From: Pseudomonadota bacterium
GTDB lineage: Bacteria; Desulfobacterota; Binatia; UBA9968
DNA: 64,000 nt
Reading direction: 5' to 3'
NCBI GenBank assembly: GCA_021324155.1
Contig: JAJPJQ010000013.1
Location: 1-64,000 of the forward strand
The translations under genes and the position numbers were made by a program. This document shows positions 15,752 to 25,546 of the stretch, in pieces. The first letter of the stretch is position 1. Every line of letters starts with the position of its first letter. The notes under the pieces are model-generated. The model was not told where the DNA came from. It ran no database searches and worked only from the letters and a program-made list of their open reading frames with translations.

Positions 15752-17304
15752 ATGCCCTTGGGTTTGGCGATCAGTTTTAACCCGTCGGCGTCGAGCCCAA
15801 GAATCAGCGCGTCGGGTCTCTGCCGGGCGCGCGCTATGCCGCTCTCGTCAATAATCGCGAGGTCAATGTCCTCGCGGGCGTGCAGTTTTTTTATGCCGGC
15901 CTCGCCGAACTGCAACACGTTGAATCCGTTCATGAGATAAACGGCATATTCCGCGTGCGAGGACCGTGGATTGACCAGGAGTAAAGCGCCGTTTTGCGGC
16001 ACTTGGTCGAAATACGGCGCGAGTCGATCGAGCAGCATCGTGGCCCGCTCGCCGTTCTCCTGCATGAGCAAGGCTTTGTCGCGCACTGCCGCAACGTGGC
16101 TCGCGAACAGGAGGAGGATGCCACCGCCTAAAGCCGATGCGACATAGCGCCGTGCTTGCAGACACTCCAGAGCCGCGCCGAGCCCAATTCCCGCGAGAAT
16201 CGAGAAGAACGGCGTTGAATTGTAAATATATAGCTCGCTGATGTGGTTCATCAGGACCATGGGAAATAAGGATCCGAGCATCAGGACGAAAACGACTGCC
16301 GGCTTCCAGTAACGGCGTTTCAGCCAAAGTCCGTAACCGATCACAGCAACGAAGAGAAGCGTCGCGGTCGCGATGACTGTAATCGTCATTAAATCGCGTT
16401 CTATGAGTTTTTCGAAAACCGTCACGCTCGAGAGCGGAACGACCAGCGCCGACAAGTCCATGAGCACATTTATAATAATGTTGGTGCCGACGTGAAACTG
16501 ATATCCGCCCGGACCGAACGACGGACTATTCGCGCCGACCAGCGCGCGAACGCCGAGATAGCAGAGAAATACGCAAATGTACGGAACAGCCATCACAAAC
16601 GATCGCGTTATAACTCCGCGAAGCGAAAATTTTCGATAGTTGATCAGCGCGACGACGCAAAGCAGAAGCGGCAGAAAAGACGATGTCGTCTCCTTGAAGA
16701 GAAGAGCGATTCCAAATGCGGCGACGCTTACGAGATAGGCGATCGAAGCGCCCCGAGGCGCCGGACGGCGCAGGTATGGACTCGCCAATGCCCAGAGGGC
16801 AAGACAGCCGAAAAACGTCCCGGCAACTTGCGACAATGTATCGTTGCTCAACAGCGCAAAAGCGTTCGCTTGCGACAGCGCCATAAAAACGCCGGCGAGC
16901 AATGCCGAGACTCCGCCATAACCCAAGTCCGCCGTCGCTTTGATCACGAGAACGCAGAGCAATGCGTGCATGAAAAGCATGGCGACGTGAATCGGTATCG
17001 TGCTCAGCTCGAACTGTTTCTGCACAACCGTGTAGATGGCGGCTTGCAGAGGACGATACCATCCATCCGTGTTCACCTGAAGAAAATGCCGCCATGGGCT
17101 CGATACGGCGTCGATCCAGCCGAGATCGTCGCCGTAATACGGTATCGCGATGCCCGGCAAATAGACGAGAAAGATCACAAGGCCTAGGATCAGGAAGCAC
17201 CCCAGCTCAACTAAAACGACGCTTTTGGCTGTGATCGCCGAGTCCGTTGGCGCGCGCTCGAATGCGTTCGGCATGCCGCGTGCCGGGGCAGATCTTTTTC
17301 GCAT
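15748..17304 (-). CDS. GT-C-like integral membrane protein
   Basis: The 518-residue protein has about eleven hydrophobic helices. Near the start, GIAIPYYGDDLGWIDAV places acidic residues in the first extracytoplasmic loop, the usual site of the catalytic Asp in GT-C glycosyltransferases. NTDGWYRPLQAAIYT follows. The soluble C-terminal domain is about 120 residues. The gene sits 3 nt after the response regulator and overlaps the GT2 by ATGA, so a lipid-linked sugar made by the GT2 is a likely donor. No precise family is certain. Confidence 0.7.
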   Translation of the reverse strand: MRKRSAPARGMPNAFERAPTDSAITAKSVVLVELGCFLILGLVIFLVYLPGIAIPYYGDDLGWIDAVSSPWRHFLQVNTDGWYRPLQAAIYTVVQKQFELSTIPIHVAMLFMHALLCVLVIKATADLGYGGVSALLAGVFMALSQANAFALLSNDTLSQVAGTFFGCLALWALASPYLRRPAPRGASIAYLVSVAAFGIALLFKETTSSFLPLLLCVVALINYRKFSLRGVITRSFVMAVPYICVFLCYLGVRALVGANSPSFGPGGYQFHVGTNIIINVLMDLSALVVPLSSVTVFEKLIERDLMTITVIATATLLFVAVIGYGLWLKRRYWKPAVVFVLMLGSLFPMVLMNHISELYIYNSTPFFSILAGIGLGAALECLQARRYVASALGGGILLLFASHVAAVRDKALLMQENGERATMLLDRLAPYFDQVPQNGALLLVNPRSSHAEYAVYLMNGFNVLQFGEAGIKKLHAREDIDLAIIDESGIARARQRPDALILGLDADGLKLIAKPKGM

Positions 17305-17307
17305 AAG

Positions 17308-18189
17308 CTATCTTTGCGATTCGCGAGCTTCGGATGCGGGCAACGGCTCTAGCCATTCCTTGTCGACATAAAGCCGGCCGCGTTGTGGCGAGTCCTTTTT
17401 GACGCGCTGGCGGAGCGCTTCGTCCTGCTCGCGCATTAGGTGGGGATTGATGAGACCGCGGGTTAACGCTTCATAGTACAGCCGCCCGCGGCTCTCGAGC
17501 AGCGCCGTGACGCCCTGCGGCGCGTCGCGGCGAGTGGGGATTTTCATTTTCTGATAAAGACCGGTCAAAATGCGCTCGATGCTCTGCCGCGACGTGCCCA
17601 CGAGCCAGGCAATGCCGTCGTTCGTGACGCCGAGACAGCTGTAAAGCAGCACCGTGAACTCGATATCGCTCAACTCCCTGGAAGGAGAATCCTTCAGGTT
17701 TTGGCTAAAGACTTCCGTAAAGGAAAGCTCGTAAATGAAAACCTGCTCGACGGCGTTTTGCACGAGCCGCTTTGGCATGGCGCCTTTGTCTACGAATCCC
17801 CACACGGCGGGTTTGTTCTTTTCGTCATTGATGAGCTTGGCGATCTGATGCAGGTAGCTGGGATCGCCTGCATGGACGGTGCGAAAGAGGATGCGCGTGC
17901 GGATTTCTTCGTCATCGGCTCTTGCCAGTAGAATTCGGCGAGCGATCTCCACTCCCGAGACGCGCGGCACCACAAAGTCGAGATCGAGCACGATGTTCTC
18001 CACCTCTTCATCGTCGGCGATCGCCACCGCCTCGTCCGGCGTCTGCGCACGGTACACCTCGGTATCCGGCCAGCGCTCCCGGATCCACGAGCTCATCTGG
18101 TCGATGGAATCCGGAGAGTCGTCAGCAATCAGAATTCTGAGGGCCGGCTTATGACCGTTCTGAGGTTTTTGCCGTGCTTTGCTTACCAC
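17308..18189 (-). CDS. NarL/LuxR-type response regulator
   Basis: The frame is open far upstream into the kinase gene. The chosen start is GTG at 18189, giving 293 residues and beginning just before the receiver domain. The receiver has RILIADDSPDSID with the acidic pair at 23-24 and the phospho-acceptor strand NIVLDLDF (Asp69 or Asp71). A linker of about 60 residues follows, then a LuxR/NarL-type HTH (LSDIEFTVLLYSCLGVTNDG, IAWLVGTSRQSIERILTGLY). An extra 60-residue charged tail follows the HTH. It is cotranscribed 17 nt after the histidine kinase and 3 nt before the GT-C gene, which implies that it regulates envelope-glycan genes. The exact start is uncertain because no good ribosome site is visible. 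Confidence 0.78.
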   Translation of the reverse strand: MVSKARQKPQNGHKPALRILIADDSPDSIDQMSSWIRERWPDTEVYRAQTPDEAVAIADDEEVENIVLDLDFVVPRVSGVEIARRILLARADDEEIRTRILFRTVHAGDPSYLHQIAKLINDEKNKPAVWGFVDKGAMPKRLVQNAVEQVFIYELSFTEVFSQNLKDSPSRELSDIEFTVLLYSCLGVTNDGIAWLVGTSRQSIERILTGLYQKMKIPTRRDAPQGVTALLESRGRLYYEALTRGLINPHLMREQDEALRQRVKKDSPQRGRLYVDKEWLEPLPASEARESQR

Positions 18190-18206
18190 GTGATAATGCC
18201 GATGGA

Positions 18207-20504
18207 TTAAATGACGCCGGCAAGCTCCGGACCTTTGCCGGCTTCCGCTGAGGAGCTGCCGAGCCGGATAAGCACGGTCGTACCGCCGGCGGCCGAAGTT
18301 TTTCGGTAATCGATCTCCGCCCCGATGTCTTCGGCCCGCCGCTGCATGAGATCGATACCGAAGCTCTGCTCGAACGGCCCGCCGCCGCCCCGACCGTTGT
18401 CGCTTACCGAGATATCTATGACGCCGAAGCGCGGGCGGCGAAGTCGCACGATGATCTGCGTGCCCTGCGAATGCTTTCGCGCGTTGATGAGCGCCTCGGA
18501 GACGATCCGATAGAGCAGCACGAGGTGAGACTTGTCGCGCAAGCTTGCGGTGATCGCTTCGTCCGTCACATCCGGCGGGCAATCAAAGTCGACGGCGAAT
18601 TCAGGCACACGACGCCGCATCTGCATCCGTACATCGTCCAGCCGTTTGCGGATCGTGGCGATAAAACCCTCGGCTTCGAGATCCTTCGGGTAAAGATGGT
18701 TCATGATGCGTCTTAGTTCGGTGACCACGTCGCCGAGTCGCGCCTCCGCATCGGCGAAATCGCGTTCGTCGATTGCCGTCGCAAGATAGCTGCAGAGCGT
18801 GTTCAAGACCTCATGATGAATTTCCTCGCCGATGCGGAAAGCCTGCTTCTCGAGGTAGCTCAATAGCTGCTCGCGGCGGTTCTCGAGACGGAGCACCTCA
18901 CCCTGCAACTCCTCCACGCGCTCGAGCAGCGTCGCGAGACTGACGCCGAGCGCCGTCTCGAGATCCACCCGCGCGCGCTCTTTATCCTTGACCCGGTATA
19001 CTTTCTCGGCCAGCTTTCCGGAAATGTCGTGGATGACCGTGAATATCTCCTGGTTGCGAAACGCGGCGAGTGTGCGAATCGTACGCATCATGTCGAGACG
19101 GATACCGTAGTGCTCGTCAGAAAGCAGCGACATGAGCTTGATGTAATGTTTCGATTTGAACCAGTCCGGGTGCTCACGCGCGCATTGATAGCAGAGCGTC
19201 GCCGCGTTCCAGCGCACGTAATCGGATTCTTCGTCCAGCGCTTCGAAGAGAAAATCGACCTTCTCCTCCGTGTCGACGATCGCCAAGTCCTCGTCGTCCC
19301 GGAGCCGATAATGAATTCCGCCCGCGCGATACGGCATCAAAAACAGCTGGCAGAAAAACTCCGCCCGCGGCGAAGGCTGCACGGCCGGCAGGGCATAACT
19401 CAGCAGCGAGAGCAGGGACGCGGCCGTGTGGCGCGTCTTTGTGCGAGTCTTGTTGTCCAGCAGGACAGATTCAAGAAGGGGCGGATCGGAAGGGTTTAGA
19501 AGCGTCGCATCGCCCGCACGGGGTCTGGCGCGCCGTTCGCCCTGCGCGCTCCACGGGGCCGCGGCGACCTCCAGGACGGTCGCAACAGCGCGATCGATGA
19601 TAAGCGCCATCACCAGGTTGGAATCGTCGTCGAACGATTCCGCGCCTGTTTGCTCGACTGCTGTGAGACGCGCCTCGCGGCGGGTTCCGTTTGCCGCCTT
19701 TATGTGGCTCCGATCGGTGCCGGTTTTCGCTCGCCATTCGGGAAGCTGCGTCGTGAGCCGCAGAATACGCAGCAATATTCCGAGATAATCCGAGGTCATC
19801 GCACCGGAGGACTGCTGCAGAACAGTTTCCAATAAATCGACAATTTCGCGGTAGTTTGACTGGCCGCGGGTTTCGGCCGCAGTGGTGACGTCGGCGGGCG
19901 GATTTCGCGTTAAGGCCGGGAGCATACGGCTAACCGACTGGAGCTCTTTGGCGAGCTTGTCGTGATTTTTCGCAATTCCGGTCACTGTGTCGCGGTTCAC
20001 TTCGGCGAGAATATCGTTGAGGGAGCGAAGCGTCTCTTCGACCGGTGCCGCAGGCCGGAAAGCGCGCCGGCCGAGCGCAAGCCGGGTGAAGAGTGCTTCG
20101 AGCGCCCGAATCCGGAGCTGTAGCAGCTGGCTTTCACCTTGAACGATTTCTCCGACTAACGACAGCAGCACGCGTGATCGGGGCGCGGTCTCGAATATCA
20201 CGTCTGTGATCGGGTCCTGGTAGTGCAGCTTCATGTCGTCGAGCAGCTCGCGGAGAACCCCCGTCGTGAGCTCGGGGTTCGCATTGACGAGCGCCGTCAG
20301 CATATCGGCTGCCCATGGAATCTTCGCGGTTTTGTCGATCCAAGAAGCGCGGTAAAGCTCGCCGTTAAAGCGAATAAAGAATTCGCGGAGCGCGGCAACT
20401 TCCCGCGTTCCGGAGACCTCCCGAACGAATAGTCTAAACCCTTGATTTATAAAGGGATCTTGTGCCCTGAAAATTTCTTCGAAGCTATGCCTCCGGACGG
20501 CCAT
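18207..20504 (-). CDS. Soluble histidine kinase with long alpha-helical (HEAT-like) N-terminus
   Basis: Starting at the ATG at 20504 (behind AGGAAAAGAGGG; a GTG at 20549 is the longer alternative) the protein has 765 residues and no membrane segment. The C-terminal 230 residues are a NarX/DegS-type kinase: H-box region FRIGEEIHHEVLNTLCSYL (about 555-575), helical dimerisation segment, N-box VSEALINARKHSQG (about 670), DNGRG and GGTTVLIRLG. The first 500 residues are helical with HEAT-like stretches (DYVRWNAATLCYQCAREHPD, EHYGIRLDMMRTIRTLAAF). A coiled coil (VEELQGEVLRLENRREQLL) precedes the H-box. A cytoplasmic sensor fed by protein-protein contact is inferred. The partner regulator follows directly. 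Confidence 0.8.
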   Translation of the reverse strand: MAVRRHSFEEIFRAQDPFINQGFRLFVREVSGTREVAALREFFIRFNGELYRASWIDKTAKIPWAADMLTALVNANPELTTGVLRELLDDMKLHYQDPITDVIFETAPRSRVLLSLVGEIVQGESQLLQLRIRALEALFTRLALGRRAFRPAAPVEETLRSLNDILAEVNRDTVTGIAKNHDKLAKELQSVSRMLPALTRNPPADVTTAAETRGQSNYREIVDLLETVLQQSSGAMTSDYLGILLRILRLTTQLPEWRAKTGTDRSHIKAANGTRREARLTAVEQTGAESFDDDSNLVMALIIDRAVATVLEVAAAPWSAQGERRARPRAGDATLLNPSDPPLLESVLLDNKTRTKTRHTAASLLSLLSYALPAVQPSPRAEFFCQLFLMPYRAGGIHYRLRDDEDLAIVDTEEKVDFLFEALDEESDYVRWNAATLCYQCAREHPDWFKSKHYIKLMSLLSDEHYGIRLDMMRTIRTLAAFRNQEIFTVIHDISGKLAEKVYRVKDKERARVDLETALGVSLATLLERVEELQGEVLRLENRREQLLSYLEKQAFRIGEEIHHEVLNTLCSYLATAIDERDFADAEARLGDVVTELRRIMNHLYPKDLEAEGFIATIRKRLDDVRMQMRRRVPEFAVDFDCPPDVTDEAITASLRDKSHLVLLYRIVSEALINARKHSQGTQIIVRLRRPRFGVIDISVSDNGRGGGGPFEQSFGIDLMQRRAEDIGAEIDYRKTSAAGGTTVLIRLGSSSAEAGKGPELAGVI

Positions 20505-20622
20505 TTCCCTCTTTTCCTGAGGCGATTCCCTCATACAAATATGTATCACATCGAAGCAGGTAAGGGCACTCTTAGCCGCAAAGCCTACGGGCTCATTTCA
20601 TTCAGCAAGGAGACCCAGCGTA

Positions 20623-23124
20623 ATGAAGTTAAGAGACCCGCGGCCGGCAATGTTGGCTGCACTTATTCTGCTATTAATAGGAACGTTAATGATGGCCGTT
20701 GATCCGGCAACCGCTCAGCAGTTTCCGGGCGGATTCATTAAGAAAAGTTACGACGCTACGAACCGACCGAGGCTTACCGCTTCGCAAATACAGAGTTTTG
20801 TTCCCTCCGGTCGAGGAAAGTTCACGTTTCCCGCTCCATATAATACGCAGGGCGTCCGCATCACAATTCCGAGCGATTGTGGGGGCGCCGACTGCGTTAA
20901 TTATGTTGAGTACGCTTATTGGAAAAACATGAACAATCACCAAAACAGCGACACGATGTACATCGTGCTGGGATTGAACAAAAGCAAGGGGGGGACTGGG
21001 CCTACACTTTTCAGCTACAACAAGAATACTGACGTGGTCACGAATATGGGCCCGATATTCGATCCGTCAACCGGTTGGAGCTGGCTCAACATGGGCTGGT
21101 ATTTCAGCGCGACAATGCCCACCAAGTTATACATCACTTACTGGCATACGTCGTCATTTTACCGTTACGACATTCTGAGCCACAATTTCGAGCAGATATT
21201 CGATGTTGCGTCGAGATCCGACATTTTCGGCGGTGGGCGATGGATTACCCAACTGCACTCCAGCGACAACGATAAGGTGCACTCATTTACTGTTGCGAAT
21301 TCTTCAACGGACGAGATGTTGGGGTGCGGCGTTTATCACGAAGATACCGGAAATTATCAATATTTCCCGAAAATTGGGAATTACAACGAGTGCAACCTCG
21401 ACGCGACAGGCCGCTGGCTCGTTATCCTTGACGGCTCCTCGGATTTGGACAATCGCGTCATCGACTTACAGAATAATTCGGAGAAGATGATTCTCAACCA
21501 AAACGGCCGCCTAGGACACCTCGACATGGGCGGCGGGTACATGGTCGGCGGCAGCGGATCTGTGCCGCTTCCGCAGGCGAATCTCTTATATAAGTTCCCG
21601 CTTGCTACCACGAGTTATCCCGTCGGACCGATGGTCTTCTACACTGACGACTGGCACAACGGAATCGCCAATCACGTGAGCCACCAGAACCGGAAAATCG
21701 GAGTTCCGCCAGAGCAGCAGTTCGCTTGCGGGAGCAATCTGGACACCAATCCGCGGGAGAACGAAATCGCGTGTTTCCGTCTCGATACGACCGATGACAC
21801 TTTATTCGTCGCGCCGGTCATGACAGACATGAACGCGCCCGGCGGCGACTGCGAGTATTGCAAATATCCGAAAGGCAATCTCGACGTAACCGGCAAATAT
21901 TTCATCTGGACGAGCAATATGTACGGCAACCGTCTCGATGCGTTTATCGTGAAGGTCCCATCGCAGCTCCTGGTGGCCGACTCCGGAGGCTCGACAACGC
22001 CGCCGCCACCGCCGCCTCCTGATTCGGCTCCCGTCATCAGCGGCGTATCGGCGCCTGTCATCTCATCCTCAGGCGCGACGATCAATTGGACCACGGACAA
22101 GGCCAGCGATTCCCAGGTGGAATATGGTCCGACGACTTCTTATGGAACCGCCAGTTCGGTTAACTCGACCATGGTGACGTCGCACGGGCAAAATATCGCG
22201 GGCCTCTCAGCCAATACGACCTACCACTACCGCGTAAAGTCGAAGGATTCGGCTGGAAACGCATCGACGTCGAGTGATTTCACATTCACCACGACCGGCT
22301 CCTCCACCGGTCCCTCAACCGACCCGAGCACCGGCGGGAGCGCGCCGAGTGTTGCGATTACTTCTCCGCGCGGTGGGGTAACCGTGAAGGGCAAAATTAA
22401 GGTGACCGCAACCGCCGCGGATAGCGACGGCATCGCAGGCGTTCAATTCCAGGTTGATGGTCAAAATATCGGCGCCGAGGACACCGTCGCGCCTTACACG
22501 ATCACGTGGAATACCGCCACAGCGTCGAACGGAACACATACCCTCACCGCCATCGCCAGAGATCGCCTCGGCAATCTGGCGACCTCCGCGGCTGTAGTCG
22601 TAACGGTAAAAGGCTCGCGGCTGGTATCTGCGCCGTCGTCCTCCACGCAGAACGTCACATGGACGCGTGTTGCCAATGCCTCGGCGTCCGGCAACTCGCT
22701 TCAGAAGACGTCGAATTGCGACGGGTGCAGCGATTCGGGAGCGACGTCGGTGCAGCAGATCCAATCGGGCAACGGATACCTGCAATTCACCGCCTCGGAG
22801 ACGACGACCAACCGAGCGATCGGCTTGAGTCATGGAGACAGCAACACGACGCGCGCGGATATCGATTTCGCCGTCATGTTGTGGAATGTCAACGGCGGCA
22901 TCGTCGAAATCTTCGAGGACGATGTCTACAAGGCGAGCGCCGGCTCGTTTAGTCCGGGCGATGTGTTCCGCGTCGCCGTCGACAGCGGCGTGGTGAGGTA
23001 TTACAAAAACGGCGCGCTGATTTATACCAGTGCGCAGCGACCGCGTTTCCCGCTGCAGGCAGATACTTCGCTATGGAGCGCCGGGTCGACGATCGCGAAC
23101 GCGGTCATTTCGCGGACACCTTAG
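20623..23124 (+). CDS. Large secreted protein: conserved N-domain + FN3 + Ig-like + C-terminal sandwich domain
   Basis: The 833-residue protein has a signal peptide (hydrophobic core at about 10-26, then DPATAQQ). Residues 33-450 form a domain shared with the protein at 38842-40254, with FPGGFIKK, RPRLTASQIQSFVP, FPAPYNTQGVRIT, YWKNMNNH, TGPTLFSYN, CNLDATGRWL, HVSHQNR and KGNLDVTGKYFIWTSN. After a Pro-rich linker come a fibronectin-III domain (about 467-560), an Ig-like domain (about 570-662, VAITSPRGGVTVKG to LTAIARDRLGN) and a 160-residue C-terminal beta-rich domain. Repeated Trp/Asp/Asn-rich motifs in the first domain suggest a beta-propeller-like fold. It is transcribed divergently from the kinase operon and overlaps the convergent GT2 by 20 nt. 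I infer a surface or matrix protein linked to the polysaccharide. No catalytic motif is recognised. Confidence 0.75.
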   Translation: MKLRDPRPAMLAALILLLIGTLMMAVDPATAQQFPGGFIKKSYDATNRPRLTASQIQSFVPSGRGKFTFPAPYNTQGVRITIPSDCGGADCVNYVEYAYWKNMNNHQNSDTMYIVLGLNKSKGGTGPTLFSYNKNTDVVTNMGPIFDPSTGWSWLNMGWYFSATMPTKLYITYWHTSSFYRYDILSHNFEQIFDVASRSDIFGGGRWITQLHSSDNDKVHSFTVANSSTDEMLGCGVYHEDTGNYQYFPKIGNYNECNLDATGRWLVILDGSSDLDNRVIDLQNNSEKMILNQNGRLGHLDMGGGYMVGGSGSVPLPQANLLYKFPLATTSYPVGPMVFYTDDWHNGIANHVSHQNRKIGVPPEQQFACGSNLDTNPRENEIACFRLDTTDDTLFVAPVMTDMNAPGGDCEYCKYPKGNLDVTGKYFIWTSNMYGNRLDAFIVKVPSQLLVADSGGSTTPPPPPPPDSAPVISGVSAPVISSSGATINWTTDKASDSQVEYGPTTSYGTASSVNSTMVTSHGQNIAGLSANTTYHYRVKSKDSAGNASTSSDFTFTTTGSSTGPSTDPSTGGSAPSVAITSPRGGVTVKGKIKVTATAADSDGIAGVQFQVDGQNIGAEDTVAPYTITWNTATASNGTHTLTAIARDRLGNLATSAAVVVTVKGSRLVSAPSSSTQNVTWTRVANASASGNSLQKTSNCDGCSDSGATSVQQIQSGNGYLQFTASETTTNRAIGLSHGDSNTTRADIDFAVMLWNVNGGIVEIFEDDVYKASAGSFSPGDVFRVAVDSGVVRYYKNGALIYTSAQRPRFPLQADTSLWSAGSTIANAVISRTP

Positions 23125-24313
23125 CGTGTAAGCGTCTGCCTTCCACATCCACGGTCTTGCGCGGCGCGGTCGCCCATGTCGGCCGCGCCGCGCCAAGGCT
23201 CAGCCGCACAAGACCCAGAAGCAGCCCCGCGTTAAGAATGACGAAGTAACGCGCCGCCACGGCCAAACCGCCGATGACCGGCAAAGGCCGAAAAGTCGTG
23301 CCGGCGGCGGCTAAAGCATAAAAGATAACCTGCGCCCCGAGCAAAAACTCAAACAGCGGCTCGTCCAGCAGCATTACCGTACCGATGAATCCCGCCAGCA
23401 GGAACCACGGTCCCAGCCAGCGCAATACTTTGTGGGAGAAATAAATCAGCGCGATCATCCCGTAAGTCGGCAACAGAAGAGCCCATGTCCATTTCAAGGC
23501 CTGGAAATCGCCAGCGCCGATCCTGACGCGGCGGCGAAACTCGTGCTTGACCTCCTCCGGCGATTCCTCCCATGCGCGCGCCGCAGGAACGAAGAAAATC
23601 CGATCGCCGCAATCGCGCCGCATGAGCATGGGGATGAGGAAATCGTCGACGATCGCCTCTGCCGGAATGCGCCTATAGCGCTCGCGGCGGAACGCATAGA
23701 TGGCGCCGTTCGCGCCCAACAGGCTGCCGAACCGCGACTCGAGGGTTTTGATCCACGTCTCATAGCGCCAATACGCGCCGTCGAGATTTCCTTTGTCAGA
23801 CGACGACCTGAGCTCGAGTCGGCCGACGACGATTGATCCGAAAGGATAACGCCAAAGCGCCTGCACGAGCTTCTGCACCGCGTCGACACGAAAGTAGGTG
23901 TTGGCATCCGTCAAAACCACGATCTCATTGCGCGCCGCCGCTACAAGATCGTTCACCACGCTGGCCTTGCCGCGTCTCTGAGCGAAGTCGAGCAGACGAA
24001 TGCCGGGATAGCACGCGACGATAGCGGCGGTTCGGTCGGTCGAACCGTCCGAGCCGACGAGGATCTCGATCCGGTCTTTCGGGTAGTCGAGCTGTAAGAG
24101 ATTCTCAATGCGGGCGCGTATCGCGCGCTCTTCGTTGTATGCGGAAATGAGAATGCTAACCGCCGGCCACTCCCGTGGTGCGCTCAAAGACTGCTCCGGA
24201 CTTCCCGCTAACTTGCTCATGAGCCATAGAAGTCCGGGGTACCCCACATACGTGTAGAATAACAGCCCGAAGGACAGCAGCGTTAACCAATCAAAAATCT
24301 GCGTGATGTCCAT
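23105..24313 (-). CDS. Membrane-bound GT2 glycosyltransferase
   Basis: The 402-residue protein has one N-terminal membrane helix (LTLLSFGLLFYTYVGYPGLLW), then a GT-A domain: SILISAYNEERAIRARIENL, VGSDGSTDRTA, TDANTYFRVDAV and a QALKWTW motif near RRVRIGAGDFQ, as in processive GT2 enzymes. Three to four C-terminal helices follow. The layout is that of inner-membrane EPS synthase-type transferases that use nucleotide sugars. It lies at the downstream end of the large minus-strand cluster, 39 nt after the FemAB-like gene. Confidence 0.87.
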   Translation of the reverse strand: MDITQIFDWLTLLSFGLLFYTYVGYPGLLWLMSKLAGSPEQSLSAPREWPAVSILISAYNEERAIRARIENLLQLDYPKDRIEILVGSDGSTDRTAAIVACYPGIRLLDFAQRRGKASVVNDLVAAARNEIVVLTDANTYFRVDAVQKLVQALWRYPFGSIVVGRLELRSSSDKGNLDGAYWRYETWIKTLESRFGSLLGANGAIYAFRRERYRRIPAEAIVDDFLIPMLMRRDCGDRIFFVPAARAWEESPEEVKHEFRRRVRIGAGDFQALKWTWALLLPTYGMIALIYFSHKVLRWLGPWFLLAGFIGTVMLLDEPLFEFLLGAQVIFYALAAAGTTFRPLPVIGGLAVAARYFVILNAGLLLGLVRLSLGAARPTWATAPRKTVDVEGRRLHAKVSAK

Positions 24314-24352
24314 TGCGATATACTTTCGGCGGCAATCTCGTGTTGCCGTAGT

Positions 24353-25546
24353 TTAGCTCAGCGCCATCAATTGAAGGAGGATTTCATGCTCCTCGACAAG
24401 GCCGGGCAGCAGCAGGCCGAGCGTTTTTTGGACTTTCCGCTTAATCCACGGCATCCACTGACGAACAATCGGACGCAATCGGCGGTATCCTTCGTCCGTC
24501 GCGGTTGCCAGCAGCCAGAGAAATTGCGAATAGCCGTCAGGCGGAAAGAGACTTACATCGATCAACGGCCGCTTGGCATTTGCGAACAGAAGCTTGTAGT
24601 CAGTTATGCCGCGACCGAAATCGAGCGCTCCCACCGGTCGGTTCTCGTGCAGATCTTCTAAGATTTTATACAGAAGCACTTTGCCTGGATTGAGCTTGGT
24701 AAATTGTGCGTTATAGCCGACGGTTTCGTAAGCCAATTCACCATGGCGAATCGTCGCATAGCAGTAAGCGGCTGGCATGCCGCGAATGTATAAAATGTAG
24801 CTGCGCAGCTTGCCGGCGCGCGCGATGTACGACAATCGTTGGACATTTTCCGGCGTCATGTGCGCCGTAGTCATGCCCATTTTCCATTGATAGCTCAGGC
24901 GGGCGATGTTTTCGGCGTCTTTGAGGAAGGGCGCCGCATCTTCCGGAGAGCGGTAGATCTTTATCTCCACTTCGCCGCCAGCCGCTTCTTCAAGCAGTCG
25001 AACCTCGCGCTTCAGATTGTACCGGGCTTTCTTATGAAAGCGGTTGTTGAGGTAATCTTCGAACGTGCCGTCGAGTTTTATCTGAACGGTGGGCACCTCT
25101 TTGCGGATGATTCGAAAGCCGCGTGGTAGGCGTAAGGCCGCGAGGCGGCCCGCGAGAGGATCATGGGGCGCTATTTCGAACATTTCGGCGATGTCCCATT
25201 CCTTTTGAGCCAGGAGCTGACGCAAAAATTCGTCAATGACGTTATCGGGCGGAGAGCCTACAATGCCGAAGATCCTGAGCTGCTTTACGGGCAAGTGCCC
25301 GAACGATAACGAACCGATCGCCGCACGGAACCCCTTTGACCGCACCGCATAGGTTAGGTACGCCGACGGCACGCTCTCGCGGTAGGCAACCATTGCACCC
25401 GAGTGTTGCCCCTCAAAGCCTTCGGCGAGAAATTCAGGATCCAGCCCCGGAAGCGCGGTAGACAAAAGTCCGGCGCTGCGGAGTTGGAGGGCCGCGCAGC
25501 GGAGCGCTTTTTCACCGCAATAGTGTTGAACGTTGATATTCAACAA
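24353..25546 (-). CDS. FemAB/BioF2-like GNAT acyl- or aminoacyltransferase
   Basis: The 397-residue protein starts most plausibly at a TTG (25546, or 25543) downstream of an AAGGAGG site at 25558-25564. The frame is open further upstream but overlaps the dehydrogenase gene. The C-terminal half is an Acetyltransf_6 (FemAB-like) domain: YLNNRFHKKARYNLKREVRL, LSYQWKMGMTTAHM, LRSYILYIRGMPAAYCYATI, YETVGYN and LDFGRGITDYKLLFA. Relatives in exosortase-type EPS loci are annotated as peptidoglycan-bridge-like or GNAT proteins and probably acylate a sugar amine. It is a paralogue of the gene at 44763-45938. The leading 150 residues are a second, degenerate GNAT-like unit. Confidence 0.78.
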   Translation of the reverse strand: MLNINVQHYCGEKALRCAALQLRSAGLLSTALPGLDPEFLAEGFEGQHSGAMVAYRESVPSAYLTYAVRSKGFRAAIGSLSFGHLPVKQLRIFGIVGSPPDNVIDEFLRQLLAQKEWDIAEMFEIAPHDPLAGRLAALRLPRGFRIIRKEVPTVQIKLDGTFEDYLNNRFHKKARYNLKREVRLLEEAAGGEVEIKIYRSPEDAAPFLKDAENIARLSYQWKMGMTTAHMTPENVQRLSYIARAGKLRSYILYIRGMPAAYCYATIRHGELAYETVGYNAQFTKLNPGKVLLYKILEDLHENRPVGALDFGRGITDYKLLFANAKRPLIDVSLFPPDGYSQFLWLLATATDEGYRRLRPIVRQWMPWIKRKVQKTLGLLLPGLVEEHEILLQLMALS

